NCBI RefSeq assembly: GCF_029953595.1
Contig: NZ_CP124535.1
Coordinates: 868,001 to 932,000 of the forward strand
Length of the DNA: 64,000 nt
Direction: 5' to 3'
Origin: Fuscovulum ytuae
Lineage (GTDB): Bacteria > Pseudomonadota > Alphaproteobacteria > Rhodobacterales > Rhodobacteraceae
In this document: piece after piece, positions 35,181-44,790 of the stretch
How positions within the stretch are numbered: the first letter of the stretch is position 1
Layout of the letters: each line of letters starts with the position of its first letter
The notes under the pieces: model-generated
The model's input: the letters and a program-made list of their open reading frames with translations, nothing else
Told to the model about the DNA's origin: nothing
The model's database searches: none
Translations under genes and position numbers: made by a program

Positions 35181-36794
35181 TTACCCCTGAACGTCGACCA
35201 AAGCCACCCCGGCCTCGGTCAGCGCCTCGAATATCCGGGCGTCCCGCCCATAGATATCGCGCCGATAGGTCATCTCACCCTTCGCCGTGGGCCAAGCCGT
35301 GAAATAGACCAGATGCACAGGCAGCTTTTCCTCGAACCGAACAACGGTTTCGCGATCGCTGTCCAGATGGGCATGGAACAGTCCCTTCGGATCGTCGCTT
35401 TGCGCGGCAAGCAATGCATAGGCAAAGTCGAAGGGGTCACCCAGGCGAATGCAGCCATGGCTGTAGGCGCGCACCTCGTGATCGAACAGGTCCTTCGCGG
35501 GCGTGTCATGCAGATAGATGTTATAGGGGTTGGGGAACATGAACTTCACCTTCCCCAAGGCATTACCGTCCGAGGGAGGCTGGCGCAGCCCAAAAGGAAA
35601 GCTGCGCGCCGAATAGGACGCAAAATTCACCGCCCCGCGCGGCACGACGCGCCCGTTGCGGTCAATCACCTGAAGATGGCTGACGGCATTCGGGTTGCGC
35701 TGCAACAGCGGCAGATATTCCTTCACGATGATGGACCGTGGCACCCCCCAAGACGGGTTGATGACCATGTGATCCATTTCATCCGAAAATTCCGGGCTGC
35801 GCTGATCGGGCACGTTCTTTCCGATTACCGACCGGGTCTGGAAGGTGACCTTGCCATGATCCACGATCTTGGCCGTGAAATCCGGCAGATTCACCCAAAT
35901 ATGCCGCGCGCCGCGTTCCACATCGTGCATCCAGCGCAGCCGTTCCATGGCCACGACGATGGATTTCACCCGCTCTTCCGGCGTGACGTTGATCTCGGCC
36001 AGCGTCTCCACATCGGCCTCGCCATCGGCGGTCAGCCCATGATCGATCTGAAAACGCTGCACCGCGGCCTGCACCTCACGATCATAGACCGCTGTCACCG
36101 AATGGCGCAGATATCCCATCGCAACCAAACGGTCGCGCAGCCGCACCACATTGGCCCCCTCCGCCCCCGGCTGCAGCGGCGCAAGAGGCAGCGCTTCCCC
36201 CCAGCCACCCTTGGCGATCTGGCTTTCGATCTGCAGCTTTTCTTTCATCAGGCGCGCATATTCTGGCGCATCGGGCGGCAACTCGCGCAGCAATTTCTGC
36301 GCATCCCCCGCCTCGACCACGGCCAGCAACGCAAGCGGGTCAAGGCGGGTGACCGTGCGATGAATACCCGGATCGGCCTTTTCGGGGTCCAACACCCCCG
36401 TCGCCACATCAGACGCATAGGTCAGGAAGGCGCGAGTCATCCGCACCTCTAGCCGCCCGCGATCCCCTTCGGTCACCGCTGCAGCAAAAGCCGCGCGCAA
36501 TGCCGCCGCATCATACCGCGCTATGGGCAAGCCATGCGCAGCCGCCCCATCCAAGGCGGAAAATAGGGCCGCGCGCCGTGCTGCATCCTGCGGACCCGTC
36601 CAAAGCGTGCGATGGTCGCGTGCAGCGTAATAGGACGAAAGCACCTGATCGCCGCCAAGGGCCACAGCCACGGCCTGCGCGAACGGCGCCGGTGCCTCTT
36701 GCGCCGCCACAGGTGAAAGGCCAAGGGTCAGCGATAGCACCACCGCGGCCCCAACCTTGCGGCCCCGCGTCCAACCCAAGCCATCACCACGCAT
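35181..36794 (-). CDS. Murein L,D-transpeptidase, YcbB-like
   Basis: 537 residues. A signal peptide (VGAAVVLSLTLGLSPVAAQ) is followed by a peptidoglycan-binding-like helical domain (VVRLRDRLVAMGYL... VQRFQIDHGLTADGEAD). The YkuD catalytic domain has YSHGCIRLG, with Cys448 as nucleophile. The large scaffold between them is the YcbB/LdtD layout. It makes 3-3 cross-links or attaches proteins to peptidoglycan in the periplasm. The ATG at 36794 follows GAGG; the frame extends to a TTG at 36806. Confidence 0.92.
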   Translation of the reverse strand: MRGDGLGWTRGRKVGAAVVLSLTLGLSPVAAQEAPAPFAQAVAVALGGDQVLSSYYAARDHRTLWTGPQDAARRAALFSALDGAAAHGLPIARYDAAALRAAFAAAVTEGDRGRLEVRMTRAFLTYASDVATGVLDPEKADPGIHRTVTRLDPLALLAVVEAGDAQKLLRELPPDAPEYARLMKEKLQIESQIAKGGWGEALPLAPLQPGAEGANVVRLRDRLVAMGYLRHSVTAVYDREVQAAVQRFQIDHGLTADGEADVETLAEINVTPEERVKSIVVAMERLRWMHDVERGARHIWVNLPDFTAKIVDHGKVTFQTRSVIGKNVPDQRSPEFSDEMDHMVINPSWGVPRSIIVKEYLPLLQRNPNAVSHLQVIDRNGRVVPRGAVNFASYSARSFPFGLRQPPSDGNALGKVKFMFPNPYNIYLHDTPAKDLFDHEVRAYSHGCIRLGDPFDFAYALLAAQSDDPKGLFHAHLDSDRETVVRFEEKLPVHLVYFTAWPTAKGEMTYRRDIYGRDARIFEALTEAGVALVDVQG

Positions 36795-37118
36795 CACGAA
36801 CCTCAAAATTCGTAAAATCCTTGATATCTCGCAATTTGTTCGATTCGAACCGGGGAGTCCATCAGCTTCCCACGGGAAACCATGCCGATGTCGTTACCAT
36901 GTTCGAAATCCGGCAACCCTAGGGCGAGCGGCCTCCATCCAGCGCACTTGGCCCGTTCAGCGAAAATTTGCCGATTGGGCGCAGACTGCCCTCGAAAGCG
37001 TCAATCCACGCTTGGGCGACGAATCGACCTGTGCCATAACTTCGTGGCGCTTGGGGAAAAAGTGGCACGAAAGCTGCTGTGAAAAGGCGGCGACGACTTA
37101 CCGGGGACAGACGTCAGA
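36795..37118. other. Divergent intergenic region
   Basis: 324 bases between two envelope genes read outward. It contains GTTCGATTCGAAC (36838-36850), a perfect 6-1-6 palindrome, and a second TTCGAA at 36904-36909. TGGCACG-AAAG-CTGCT (37063-37078) resembles a GG-N10-GC sigma-54 promoter in front of the M15-like gene. None is strong evidence alone. Confidence 0.4.
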
Positions 37119-37688
37119 ATGGCAAATTCGAACGGACTTGGGGTCACGCGGCGGGGATTGCTGGGTGTCTTTGCGGCAACTGTTGTGGCAGCGGCACCGA
37201 CCTATTCCAACGCCTTCGGCCTTTTGCGCGGGGCGGGCGATATTCGCCGCATCCGCATGTATTCAGGCCGCACGGGCGAAAGCCTTGACACGATCTATTG
37301 GATCGAAGGCGAATACATCCCGGAAGTTTTGAAAGAAATCAATCACTTCATGCGCGATTGGCGGTCGAATGACCGCACCAACATCGATGCCCGTACGATC
37401 GATATCATGGCGGCGGCGCACAACCTGATGGATGTGTCGGAACCCTATATGCTGCTGTCGGGATATCGCAGCCCGGCGACCAATGCCATGCTCCGGTCCA
37501 AATCCCGCGGCGTGGCGCGCAATTCGCTGCACATGAAGGGGCAGGCTGCTGACCTTCGCCTGAAATCCCGCTCGGTCGGCCAGATGGCCCGCGCGGCAGA
37601 GGCTTGCGCTTCGGGCGGCGTCGGTCGCTATTCTCGGTCGAACTTTGTCCATATGGATTGCGGCCCTGTGCGCCATTGGGGCGGTTGA
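37119..37688 (+). CDS. Tat-exported DUF882 / M15-like peptidase
   Basis: 189 residues. The N-terminus has a twin-arginine signal (TRRGLLGVFAATVVAAAP), so the folded protein is exported by Tat. The domain (DUF882, YcbK-like) keeps the M15 metal ligands: His138 and Asp145 in SLHMKGQAAD and His178 in FVHMDCGP. Family members act on peptidoglycan peptides. It is divergent from the L,D-transpeptidase, and such pairing (ycbB-ycbK) is also seen in E. coli, supporting a joint cell-wall task. Confidence 0.9.
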   Translation: MANSNGLGVTRRGLLGVFAATVVAAAPTYSNAFGLLRGAGDIRRIRMYSGRTGESLDTIYWIEGEYIPEVLKEINHFMRDWRSNDRTNIDARTIDIMAAAHNLMDVSEPYMLLSGYRSPATNAMLRSKSRGVARNSLHMKGQAADLRLKSRSVGQMARAAEACASGGVGRYSRSNFVHMDCGPVRHWGG

Positions 37689-37763
37689 CCGGTTAGGGCG
37701 AAGCGCCTTCCTACGAAGAATGCTCACGCCTTAGATTTTTCACACGAAAGATCCCGAAAAGGC

Positions 37764-38501
37764 TTAGGCCTCGCTGCTGCTCGGATCGCTCTCGCGCCCG
37801 CGGAAACCCATCGCGACAACGAATTTCTCGGAACTGTCCGACCGGCTGGCAGGCGGCTTCACATTCGCCACCTTGCGGAAATTCCGCTTCAGCATCGCCT
37901 GCATCTCATTCTCCGCCCCTCCGGCCAGAACCTTGGCCACGAAGGTGCCCCCGTCCTCCAGCACATCGAAGGCAAAGGCCAGCGCAGCCTCGACCAAGGC
38001 CACGATGCGCAAATGGTCCGTCGCCTTATGCCCCGAGGCCGCCGCGGCCATGTCGCTCATCACCACATCGGCGCGACCACCAAGCCAGCCCTTGACCTTG
38101 TCATCCGCGTCATCCGACAGGAAATCCAACTGGTGCAGCTCTGCCCCCGGGATCGGCTCCACCTCTTGCAAGTCGACGCCCAGCACCGTTCCCACGGGTT
38201 TCTTCGGATTCTGCCCCAGCGCATTCACCCGCACCACCGCAACCTGGCACCACCCGCCCGGCGCGCAACCAAGGTCCACGACCCGCGCGCCCGGCTTTAG
38301 AAAGCCGTATTTGTCATCCAACTCCAAAATCTTGAAGGCCGCGCGCCCGCGATAGCCTTCCTTCTTGGCCCGCTGCACGTAAGGATCATTCAACTGCCGT
38401 TCGAGCCACAGCGTCGAAGACAGCTTCCGCCCCTTCGCCGTCTTCACCCGGACCCGCAATTCGCGCTGACCGCGCCCCGATGTGTTCTTGCCAGTCGTCA
38501 T
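37764..38501 (-). CDS. rlmE: 23S rRNA (uridine-2'-O)-methyltransferase RlmE
   Basis: 245 residues. SAM motif [15 protein letters not shown], the FtsJ motifs DFLSDDADD and [14 protein letters not shown], and the catalytic Lys in [12 protein letters not shown] identify RlmE/FtsJ, which methylates U2552 of 23S rRNA. The start at 38501 (MTTGKN) overlaps the ppx/gppA stop by 4 bases; the longer frame adds codons from that gene. The C-terminus has an acidic Ser-rich tail. Confidence 0.95.
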   Translation of the reverse strand: MTTGKNTSGRGQRELRVRVKTAKGRKLSSTLWLERQLNDPYVQRAKKEGYRGRAAFKILELDDKYGFLKPGARVVDLGCAPGGWCQVAVVRVNALGQNPKKPVGTVLGVDLQEVEPIPGAELHQLDFLSDDADDKVKGWLGGRADVVMSDMAAAASGHKATDHLRIVALVEAALAFAFDVLEDGGTFVAKVLAGGAENEMQAMLKRNFRKVANVKPPASRSDSSEKFVVAMGFRGRESDPSSSEA

Positions 38502-39637
38502 GCATAAGGCCCATCTTCCAGAACGCCATCCGCGCTCATCTGTGCATAAAGCAGCCCTTCGCGCAGGCCCCGATCGGCCACCGAAAGGCGATCCGTCGGC
38601 CATATCCGCATCAGGGCCTGAAGGATAGCCGCCCCCGACATGATCAAGGCATGCCGGTCCCGCCCGATACGCGGATCGGTACGCCGCCCTTCCGGGCCGA
38701 GCTGAAGATATTCCCGGATCACCAGATCGATCTGGTCCGAGGTCATCTGCAACCCGTCCACCTTCGTGCGGTCATAACGGCGCAGATTGAGATAGCTGGC
38801 CGCCACCGTCGTGACTGTCCCGCTGGTGCCGATGATCTGAAACCCGTCCCGCGCCTGTTGGGCGTTATAGGGGGAAAAGCTTGCAAGGTTCTCCTCGAAG
38901 AACCACGACATCAAAGCAAAGCGCGCGGCGTCATCCTCCACATCACCGAACTGGTCCTTCAGCGTGGCCACCCCAAGCGGCACCGAAATCCAGTCCACCA
39001 CCCGCGCCGCCTGTTCCCCCTGCGGCTGAAACCCGCGATGCAGCCGCATGATCGACCGCGCGCGTTCTTCTGGCGGCACGGCAGACAGGTCGATCCAGAC
39101 CAACTCCGTCGATCCGCCTCCGATATCCACGACCAAAAGCTGCTCTGTCCGCGGGCTAACCAGCGGCGCGCAAGAGATGACGGCCAGCCGCGCCTCTTCC
39201 TCGGGCGCGATGATTTCCAGCGAGAGCCCTGTTTCGCGCCGCACCTGCCGGATGAATTCTTTCGCGTTACGGGCGCGGCGGCAGGCCTCTGTCGCCACCA
39301 ACCGCATGCGCCGGACGCCGTGTTTTTCGATCTTTTTCTGGCAGATGCGCAAGGCTTGGACCGTGCGCCCCATGGAGGCGCGCGATAACCGGCCCGAGGC
39401 TTCAAGCCCCACACCCAATTGGACAGTCTTTGAAAAACTGTCCACAACCTGAAACTGACTGCCCTTCGGTTGGGCAATCAGCATCCGGCAACTGTTCGTG
39501 CCAAGGTCGAGCGCCGCATAAAGCGTGCCCGCCCCCAGCGGAAAGGAGGGCGACGGTTCGACCGCAGGCGACACGCCCTCGGGCGCAGCCTTGCGCTGCG
39601 GGATCGCGTCCGCCCTCCGGGGACGCTCGGGCGTCAT
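38498..39637 (-). CDS. Ppx/GppA-family phosphatase
   Basis: 379 residues with the actin-like ATPase fold of exopolyphosphatase/guanosine pentaphosphatase: [14 protein letters not shown] phosphate loop, [13 protein letters not shown]-type second loop (here [16 protein letters not shown]) and [11 protein letters not shown]. It hydrolyses polyphosphate or pppGpp. GGAGG precedes ATG 39637. It is translationally coupled to rlmE. With ppk2 at 6.1 kb the window holds both synthesis/use and breakdown candidates for polyphosphate. Confidence 0.9.
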   Translation of the reverse strand: MTPERPRRADAIPQRKAAPEGVSPAVEPSPSFPLGAGTLYAALDLGTNSCRMLIAQPKGSQFQVVDSFSKTVQLGVGLEASGRLSRASMGRTVQALRICQKKIEKHGVRRMRLVATEACRRARNAKEFIRQVRRETGLSLEIIAPEEEARLAVISCAPLVSPRTEQLLVVDIGGGSTELVWIDLSAVPPEERARSIMRLHRGFQPQGEQAARVVDWISVPLGVATLKDQFGDVEDDAARFALMSWFFEENLASFSPYNAQQARDGFQIIGTSGTVTTVAASYLNLRRYDRTKVDGLQMTSDQIDLVIREYLQLGPEGRRTDPRIGRDRHALIMSGAAILQALMRIWPTDRLSVADRGLREGLLYAQMSADGVLEDGPYA

Positions 39638-39915
39638 AACCGCCCTCCATCTGTGGTTGACCCGATGGTAGCCGCCTTTCACCCCCCAAGGCAAGCACAG
39701 GTGACAGTCCGATGACGCTTTCGCATCGCCTCATGATTTGCATGAAAACTTTTCAGGCCGTTTTCCCACCGCCCCCGTCGCAGGCGTGGCGCATTTGCGC
39801 TATCTCCGCTTGGCCGGAAGGCCGGGTCGCCTTCCGCGCGCACCATGTCGAAAACCGACATCGGCTGTCGGGGATCGGCGCTATCAACGGGGTCAACACA
39901 ACGCGAGGGAATCGA

Positions 39916-40218
39916 ATGCCCGAAGTCACCATCGTCTATTGGCGCGACATCCCAGCCCAGGTCATCGTGGGCAAGGGGCGGCGTGGGTCCAAGGTGCAAC
40001 TGACGGAACGGTTCGAACAGGCCATCGACCGCTGCGCCATGAAAGTGGGCGCGCGCGACACCGACAGCTACCTCGCCGAATGGCGCAAAGCCGCACCGTA
40101 TGAAGTTGAGGGTGATCAGGACGAGATCGCCAAGACCGAAGCGGCGCGGCTGGAAGCCGAATACGACACCGCGCGCCTCAAAGCGCTGATTGACGCCGAG
40201 GGTTGGGCGAAAGCCTGA
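39916..40218 (+). CDS. Virulence_fact (PF13769-type) small protein in a methyl-transfer cluster
   Basis: 100 residues: MPEVTIVYWRDIPAQVIVGKG, then SYLAEWRKAAPYEV. This matches what I remember of the family named Virulence factor (PF13769), a misleading name with no clear biochemistry. It lies 25 bases before a methylenetetrahydrofolate reductase and a corrinoid-type methyltransferase, all on one strand. I infer a helper role in methionine or one-carbon metabolism. Upstream in-frame starts to 39712 lack a ribosome site; ATG 39916 follows GAGGGA. Confidence 0.75.
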   Translation: MPEVTIVYWRDIPAQVIVGKGRRGSKVQLTERFEQAIDRCAMKVGARDTDSYLAEWRKAAPYEVEGDQDEIAKTEAARLEAEYDTARLKALIDAEGWAKA

Positions 40219-40243
40219 CACCATGACCCTGAGGGAGAGCCTG

Positions 40244-41164
40244 ATGGCCCTGTTCAACTTCCGTCGCGAAGCCACTGCCCCTGTCGCCACTGCGCCCTCC
40301 GAGTTGGAGGCCTTCCTCAAGGGCTTCTCCATCGAGGTGATGCCGCGCACCGCCGAAAAGGTGGAAAACCTCCGCGATATCCTGCCCGAAGGCACCCGCG
40401 TCTACATCGCCCATATCGATGGCACCCCGATCGAAGACATGGTCGCCACCGCCAAGCGCCTGAATGCCGAAGGCTTCCCCGTGATGCCGCATTTCCCGGC
40501 GCGCATCATCAAGGACAAAGCCACGCTTCAGGATTGGGTCGCCCGCTACAAGGGCGAGGCGGATGTGAAGCAGGGCCTCATCCTTGCCGGGGGCGTGGCA
40601 CAGCCCGTGGGCGATTTCCACACCTCCATGCAGCTTCTGGAATCGGGTGCCTTTGACGGGTTCGAACGTCTGCATGTGGCGGGCCACCCCGAGGGCAACA
40701 AGGATATCGATCCCGATGGGTCGGACCGCATGGTGATGGAAGCTGCGCGCTGGAAATCCGCCTTCGCCGAACGCACCGATGCCAAGATGGCCATGGCCAC
40801 CCAGTTCTGCTTTGAGGCCGACCCCGTCATCGCTTGGGTGGATCGGCTCAAGACGGAAGGGATCGCCCTGCCCGTCCATATCGGCGTCGCAGGCCCCGCA
40901 AAACTCCAGACGCTGATCAAATTCGCCATCGCCTGCGGCGTCGGCCCGTCCCTGCGCGTCCTGCAAAAGCGGGCGATGGATGTGACCAAGCTTCTGCTGC
41001 CCTATGAACCCACCGAATTCGTGGGGGCGCTGGCGGCGCACAAGGCCAAGAACCCGGATTTCGGGATCGAATCCGTCCACTTCTTCCCCCTCGGCGGCAT
41101 CAAGACCAATGCCACCTGGACCACCGAAAACGGCGGCGCCTCGGGCCGTCCGGCCAACGCTTGA
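40244..41164 (+). CDS. Methylenetetrahydrofolate reductase
   Basis: 306 residues, TIM-barrel flavoprotein family that reduces methylene-tetrahydrofolate to methyl-tetrahydrofolate. Typical stretches are FSIEVMPRTAEKVENL (family FEFFPPK position, here changed), YIAHIDGTPIEDM, LILAGGVAQPVGDF and FHFFPLGG near the end. It is divergent from MetF of E. coli. AGGGAGAG gives ATG 44-start at 40244; the frame also has ATG 40223. Co-transcribed with the methyltransferase 14 bases downstream. Confidence 0.82.
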   Translation: MALFNFRREATAPVATAPSELEAFLKGFSIEVMPRTAEKVENLRDILPEGTRVYIAHIDGTPIEDMVATAKRLNAEGFPVMPHFPARIIKDKATLQDWVARYKGEADVKQGLILAGGVAQPVGDFHTSMQLLESGAFDGFERLHVAGHPEGNKDIDPDGSDRMVMEAARWKSAFAERTDAKMAMATQFCFEADPVIAWVDRLKTEGIALPVHIGVAGPAKLQTLIKFAIACGVGPSLRVLQKRAMDVTKLLLPYEPTEFVGALAAHKAKNPDFGIESVHFFPLGGIKTNATWTTENGGASGRPANA

Positions 41165-41178
41165 AAAAAGGTTCCCCG

Positions 41179-42159
41179 ATGACCCGTACCGTCCTCGAAT
41201 CCAAAACGAAAACCGTCATCATCGGCTTTGATGAACCCTTCTGCGTAATCGGTGAACGCATCAACCCGACAGGCCGCAAGAAACTTGCCGCCGAACTTGA
41301 AGCCGGGAATTACGACACCGTCATCAAGGACGCGTTGGAACAGGTCGCCTGTGGCGCAACCGTGCTCGACGTGAACTCTGGTGCCGTCTTCACCAACAAG
41401 ATGGCCGAAGACCCGCGCTATGCCGACAACAACTTTGTCGAACCCCCGCTGATGAAGGCGCTGATCGAAATCGTTCAGCAAACGGTCGACGTGCCGCTTT
41501 GCATCGACTCGTCGGTCCCCGCCGCACTGGAGGCAGGCCTTGCCGCCTGCGAAGGCCGTCCCCTGCTGAACTCGGTCACGGGTGAGGAAGAGCGCCTCGA
41601 ACTCGTCCTGCCGCTGGTCAAGAAGTACAACGTCCCCGTCGTCGCCATCTCGAACGATGACACCGGCATCTCGCCCGACCCGGATGTCCGCTTTGCCGTG
41701 GCCAAGAAGATCGTCGAACGCGCCGCCGATTTCGGCATCCCGGCACATGACATCGTGGTCGATCCGCTGGTCATGCCGGTTGGTGCCATGGCCTCGGCCG
41801 GTCAGCAGGTCTTTGCCCTTGTCCGCCGCCTGCGTGACGAACTGGGCGTCAACACCACCTGCGGTGCGTCGAATATCAGCTTTGGCCTGCCGCACCGCCA
41901 CGGGATCAACGGGGCCTTCCTGCCCATGGCCATCGGCGCAGGCATGACCAGCGCCATCATGAACCCGGTGCGTCAGCAGGAAATGGAAGCGATCCGCGCT
42001 GCAAACTTCCTGATGAATCACGATCCGAACGGCGGCGAATGGATTCGTTTTGCCAAAGTGCTTGAAGCCGTCGAAGGCGGGCTGAGCTTTGCCGAAGCCT
42101 CCGCCGCCGCCTCGCAGGCCGCCAGTGGCCGCCGTGGCGGCCGCCGCGCCCGCGCCTGA
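41179..42159 (+). CDS. Methyltetrahydrofolate:corrinoid methyltransferase (pterin-binding domain protein)
   Basis: 326 residues. A pterin-binding TIM barrel like the second domain of MetH: VIGERINPTGRKKLAAEL, ATVLDVNSGAV, LCIDSSVPAALEAGL, NSVTGEEERL, TTCGASNISFGLPHRHGIN. It transfers the methyl group of methyl-tetrahydrofolate to a corrinoid protein. Related Roseobacters use a split methionine synthase made of separate homocysteine, pterin and B12 proteins, and this fits the pterin piece. The tail is Ala/Arg-rich. A strong terminator follows. Confidence 0.88.
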   Translation: MTRTVLESKTKTVIIGFDEPFCVIGERINPTGRKKLAAELEAGNYDTVIKDALEQVACGATVLDVNSGAVFTNKMAEDPRYADNNFVEPPLMKALIEIVQQTVDVPLCIDSSVPAALEAGLAACEGRPLLNSVTGEEERLELVLPLVKKYNVPVVAISNDDTGISPDPDVRFAVAKKIVERAADFGIPAHDIVVDPLVMPVGAMASAGQQVFALVRRLRDELGVNTTCGASNISFGLPHRHGINGAFLPMAIGAGMTSAIMNPVRQQEMEAIRAANFLMNHDPNGGEWIRFAKVLEAVEGGLSFAEASAAASQAASGRRGGRRARA

Positions 42160-42177
42160 GGACCCCCCATCAGAAGA

Positions 42178-42207
42178 AAGGCCCTGCCATCCGGCAGGGC
42201 CTTTTGC
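42178..42207 (+). terminator. Terminator of the methyl-transfer operon
   Basis: AAGGCCCTGCC, loop ATCC, GGCAGGGCCTT then TTGCTTTT; 11-bp stem. Confidence 0.92.
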
Positions 42208-42228
42208 TTTTCCGAAAAGGGCGCGCCC

Positions 42229-42837
42229 TTATTCGATCACGGTCACGCTGGCCATGTAATCAGGTGCATCCACTGCGCCATTCGCGGCCTGATCGCCCTT
42301 CTTGATCGCATCCACCACATCCATCCCCGACACGACATGGCCGACAACGGTATATTGCCCGTCCAGATGAGGTGCAGGGGCGAACATGATGAAGAACTGG
42401 CTGTTCGCGCTGTTGGGGTTCATCGACCGCGCCATGCCCACAACGCCCCGATCAAAGGGCATCGAGGAAAACTCAGCCGCCAGATCGGGCATGGCCGACC
42501 CGCCCATCCCCGCCATCGACAGATCGCCGCCCTGTCTGCCAAATTCCACATCGCCCGTTTGGGCCATGAACCCGTCGATTACCCGATGGAACACGACGCC
42601 GTCATAAGCCCCATCTTTGGCAAGTTGGGTGATCTGGGCCACATGGTTCGGCGCCACATCCGAGGCCATGTCGATCACGACAGTCCCCGTCACAGACCCC
42701 GCCACCTCGATCACCAGATTCGGACCCGGCCCATCGACCACATCCTGCGCCACAGCGCTTTGGCTCAGGGCAAAGCCGCCAACCACAGCCAAACCAACGG
42801 CAAACAGCCCGGCAACAATGACGCGATCAGAGAACAT
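42229..42837 (-). CDS. Periplasmic cyclophilin-type peptidylprolyl isomerase
   Basis: 202 residues. The signal peptide (VIVAGLFAVGLAVVGGFALSQSAVAQ) is followed by a cyclophilin domain with FHRVIDGFMAQTGD, NSANSQFFIMFAPAPHLDGQYTVVGHV and the catalytic Arg in FHRV. It assists folding in the periplasm. It overlaps the cytoplasmic paralogue upstream by 11 bases, so the pair is co-translated. Confidence 0.92.
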   Translation of the reverse strand: MFSDRVIVAGLFAVGLAVVGGFALSQSAVAQDVVDGPGPNLVIEVAGSVTGTVVIDMASDVAPNHVAQITQLAKDGAYDGVVFHRVIDGFMAQTGDVEFGRQGGDLSMAGMGGSAMPDLAAEFSSMPFDRGVVGMARSMNPNSANSQFFIMFAPAPHLDGQYTVVGHVVSGMDVVDAIKKGDQAANGAVDAPDYMASVTVIE

Positions 42838-43336
42838 CGGCCGCCACCCTTACCGTGATCATGCGATCGGGAGTCGCTGGCGGCTCGCCCCGCGTGATCT
42901 TGTCCACATGCGCCATCCCCGAAATCACGCGGCCATAGACCGTGTATTGCCCATTCAGGAAATGGTTGTCGGTGAAGTTGATGAAGAACTGGCTGTTGGC
43001 GCTGTTCGGATTGGCCGACCGCGCCGCACCCAAGGTGCCGCGATCATGCGGGATACGGCTGAACTCCGCCGGAAGATCGTCATAGGACGACCCACCCGTT
43101 CCCGCACGACGCAGGTTGAAATCCTTCTCCATATTCCCGTTTTCCACGTCGCCCGTCTGCGCCATGAAGCCGTCGATCACACGGTGGAAGGCCACATTGT
43201 CATAGGCCTTTTCGCGGGCCAGAACCTTCATGCGCTCGCAATGTTTCGGGGCGATATCGGTAAGAAGCTCGATCACCACTTCGCCGTCCTTCAGCGTCAG
43301 GATGATCGTGTTTTCGGGATCCTTGATGTCGGCCAT
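42827..43336 (-). CDS. Cytoplasmic cyclophilin-type peptidylprolyl isomerase
   Basis: 169 residues without a signal peptide. It shares FHRVIDGFMAQTGD and NSANSQFFINFTDNHFLNGQYTVYGRV with the neighbouring periplasmic enzyme, from which it likely arose by duplication. The start at 43336 (MADIKDPENTIIL) is supported by AAGGACAG; upstream frame sequence is Pro/Arg-rich noise. First gene of the pair, divergent from pgk. Confidence 0.93.
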   Translation of the reverse strand: MADIKDPENTIILTLKDGEVVIELLTDIAPKHCERMKVLAREKAYDNVAFHRVIDGFMAQTGDVENGNMEKDFNLRRAGTGGSSYDDLPAEFSRIPHDRGTLGAARSANPNSANSQFFINFTDNHFLNGQYTVYGRVISGMAHVDKITRGEPPATPDRMITVRVAADVL

Positions 43337-43485
43337 AGGGCTGTCCTTCCGGTTTTGTCTGGCCGGGAACCTACTGTTGCAAGGGCGGCAAGGGAAGGGC
43401 GAATGGCATTCCCCCCCTGCGGCACGGTTGACGGGCGGGCCGAAGCGGCGGAAAGAGGGGCACGACCCCGGTGATGGAGGCAGCA

Positions 43486-44676
43486 ATGGGCTGGAAGACG
43501 CTTGATGACGTGGCACTCGCAGGAAAGACCGTGCTTTTGCGCGTCGATATCAACGTGCCGATGGAGGCAGGCCGCGTCACCGACGCGACCCGTATCGAAA
43601 AGATCGTGCCCACCGTGGAAGACATCATCGCCCGTGGTGGCAAGCCCGTGCTGCTGGCCCATTTCGACCGCCCAAAAGGCAAAATCGTGCCTGAGATGAG
43701 CCTGCGCCATGTCCAGCCCGCCCTTGCCGCCGCCTTGTCGCGCAAGGTGGTCTTCGGCGAAGATTGCATTGGCGCACCTGCCCAAGCGGCCATAGCGGCG
43801 GCGGAACTCGGCGATGTCGTCCTTCTGGAAAATACCCGTTTCCACGCGGGTGAAGAAAAGAATGACCCCGCCTTGGCCGCCGATCTGGCTGCGCTGGGCG
43901 ATATCTATGTCAACGATGCCTTTTCCGCCGCGCACCGCGCCCATGCCTCAACCGCCGGAATCGCGCACCTTCTGCCTGCCGCCGCAGGTCGGTTGATGGA
44001 GGCCGAACTCAAGGCCCTTGATGCCGCCCTCGGCACTCCGGTCCGGCCCGTCGTGGCCGTTGTTGGTGGGGCCAAGGTGTCGACCAAGCTCGACCTTCTT
44101 GGCAACCTTGTCACCAAGGTCGATCACCTCGTGATCGGCGGCGGCATGGCCAATACCTTCCTCGTCGCCCAAGGGGTTGAGGTCGGCAAGTCGCTCGCCG
44201 AACGCGACATGGCCGACACCGCGCGCGAAATTCTGGGCAAGGCCAAGGCCGCAGGCTGCACCATCCACCTGCCCGTCGATGTCGTGGTCGCCCGCGAATT
44301 CAAGGCCGGTGCCGCCAGCGAAACCGTCGCCGCCACCGCCTGCCCTGCCGATGCCATGATCCTTGATGCAGGCCCCGCCACCGTCGCCGCCCTGACGGCA
44401 GTGTTCGAGGCGTCCAAGACCCTCATCTGGAACGGCCCCCTCGGTGCCTTCGAAATCACCCCCTTCGACGCCGCCACCAATGCCGCCGCCAAGGTGGCCG
44501 CTGCGCTGACCCGAGCGGGCAAGCTCGTCTCCGTCGCGGGCGGGGGCGATACGGTTGCCGCCCTCAATGCCGCAGGTGCCGCCGCCGACTTCACCTTCAT
44601 CTCCACCGCAGGCGGGGCCTTCCTCGAATGGATGGAAGGCAAGGAATTGCCCGGCGTATCGGCCCTGATGCAATGA
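43486..44676 (+). CDS. pgk: Phosphoglycerate kinase
   Basis: 396 residues. Full-length glycolytic/gluconeogenic enzyme: [10 protein letters not shown] and [10 protein letters not shown] in the N-domain, [13 protein letters not shown] hinge, [10 protein letters not shown] and the [12 protein letters not shown] nucleotide loop in the C-domain. GGAGG stands 5 bases before ATG 43486; the GTG at 43471 is rejected. It is followed at 115 bp by the class I aldolase, the likely second gene of the unit. Confidence 0.97.
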   Translation: MGWKTLDDVALAGKTVLLRVDINVPMEAGRVTDATRIEKIVPTVEDIIARGGKPVLLAHFDRPKGKIVPEMSLRHVQPALAAALSRKVVFGEDCIGAPAQAAIAAAELGDVVLLENTRFHAGEEKNDPALAADLAALGDIYVNDAFSAAHRAHASTAGIAHLLPAAAGRLMEAELKALDAALGTPVRPVVAVVGGAKVSTKLDLLGNLVTKVDHLVIGGGMANTFLVAQGVEVGKSLAERDMADTAREILGKAKAAGCTIHLPVDVVVAREFKAGAASETVAATACPADAMILDAGPATVAALTAVFEASKTLIWNGPLGAFEITPFDAATNAAAKVAAALTRAGKLVSVAGGGDTVAALNAAGAAADFTFISTAGGAFLEWMEGKELPGVSALMQ

Positions 44677-44790
44677 CCCGGAAAAAAGCGCAGCCACCCA
44701 CCATCTGGTTGCGCTAACCTGTTTGTAATGCCCGCTCCGCTTGCCTAAAGCGGAAAAAACCCGTGTTCCGACCCAAAGGGATGACCGATC

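Noticed and set aside
44688-44717. Terminator after pgk (AGCGCA...TGCGCT)
   Set aside because: Stem is interrupted and no U tract follows; pgk and the aldolase may well be one transcript.
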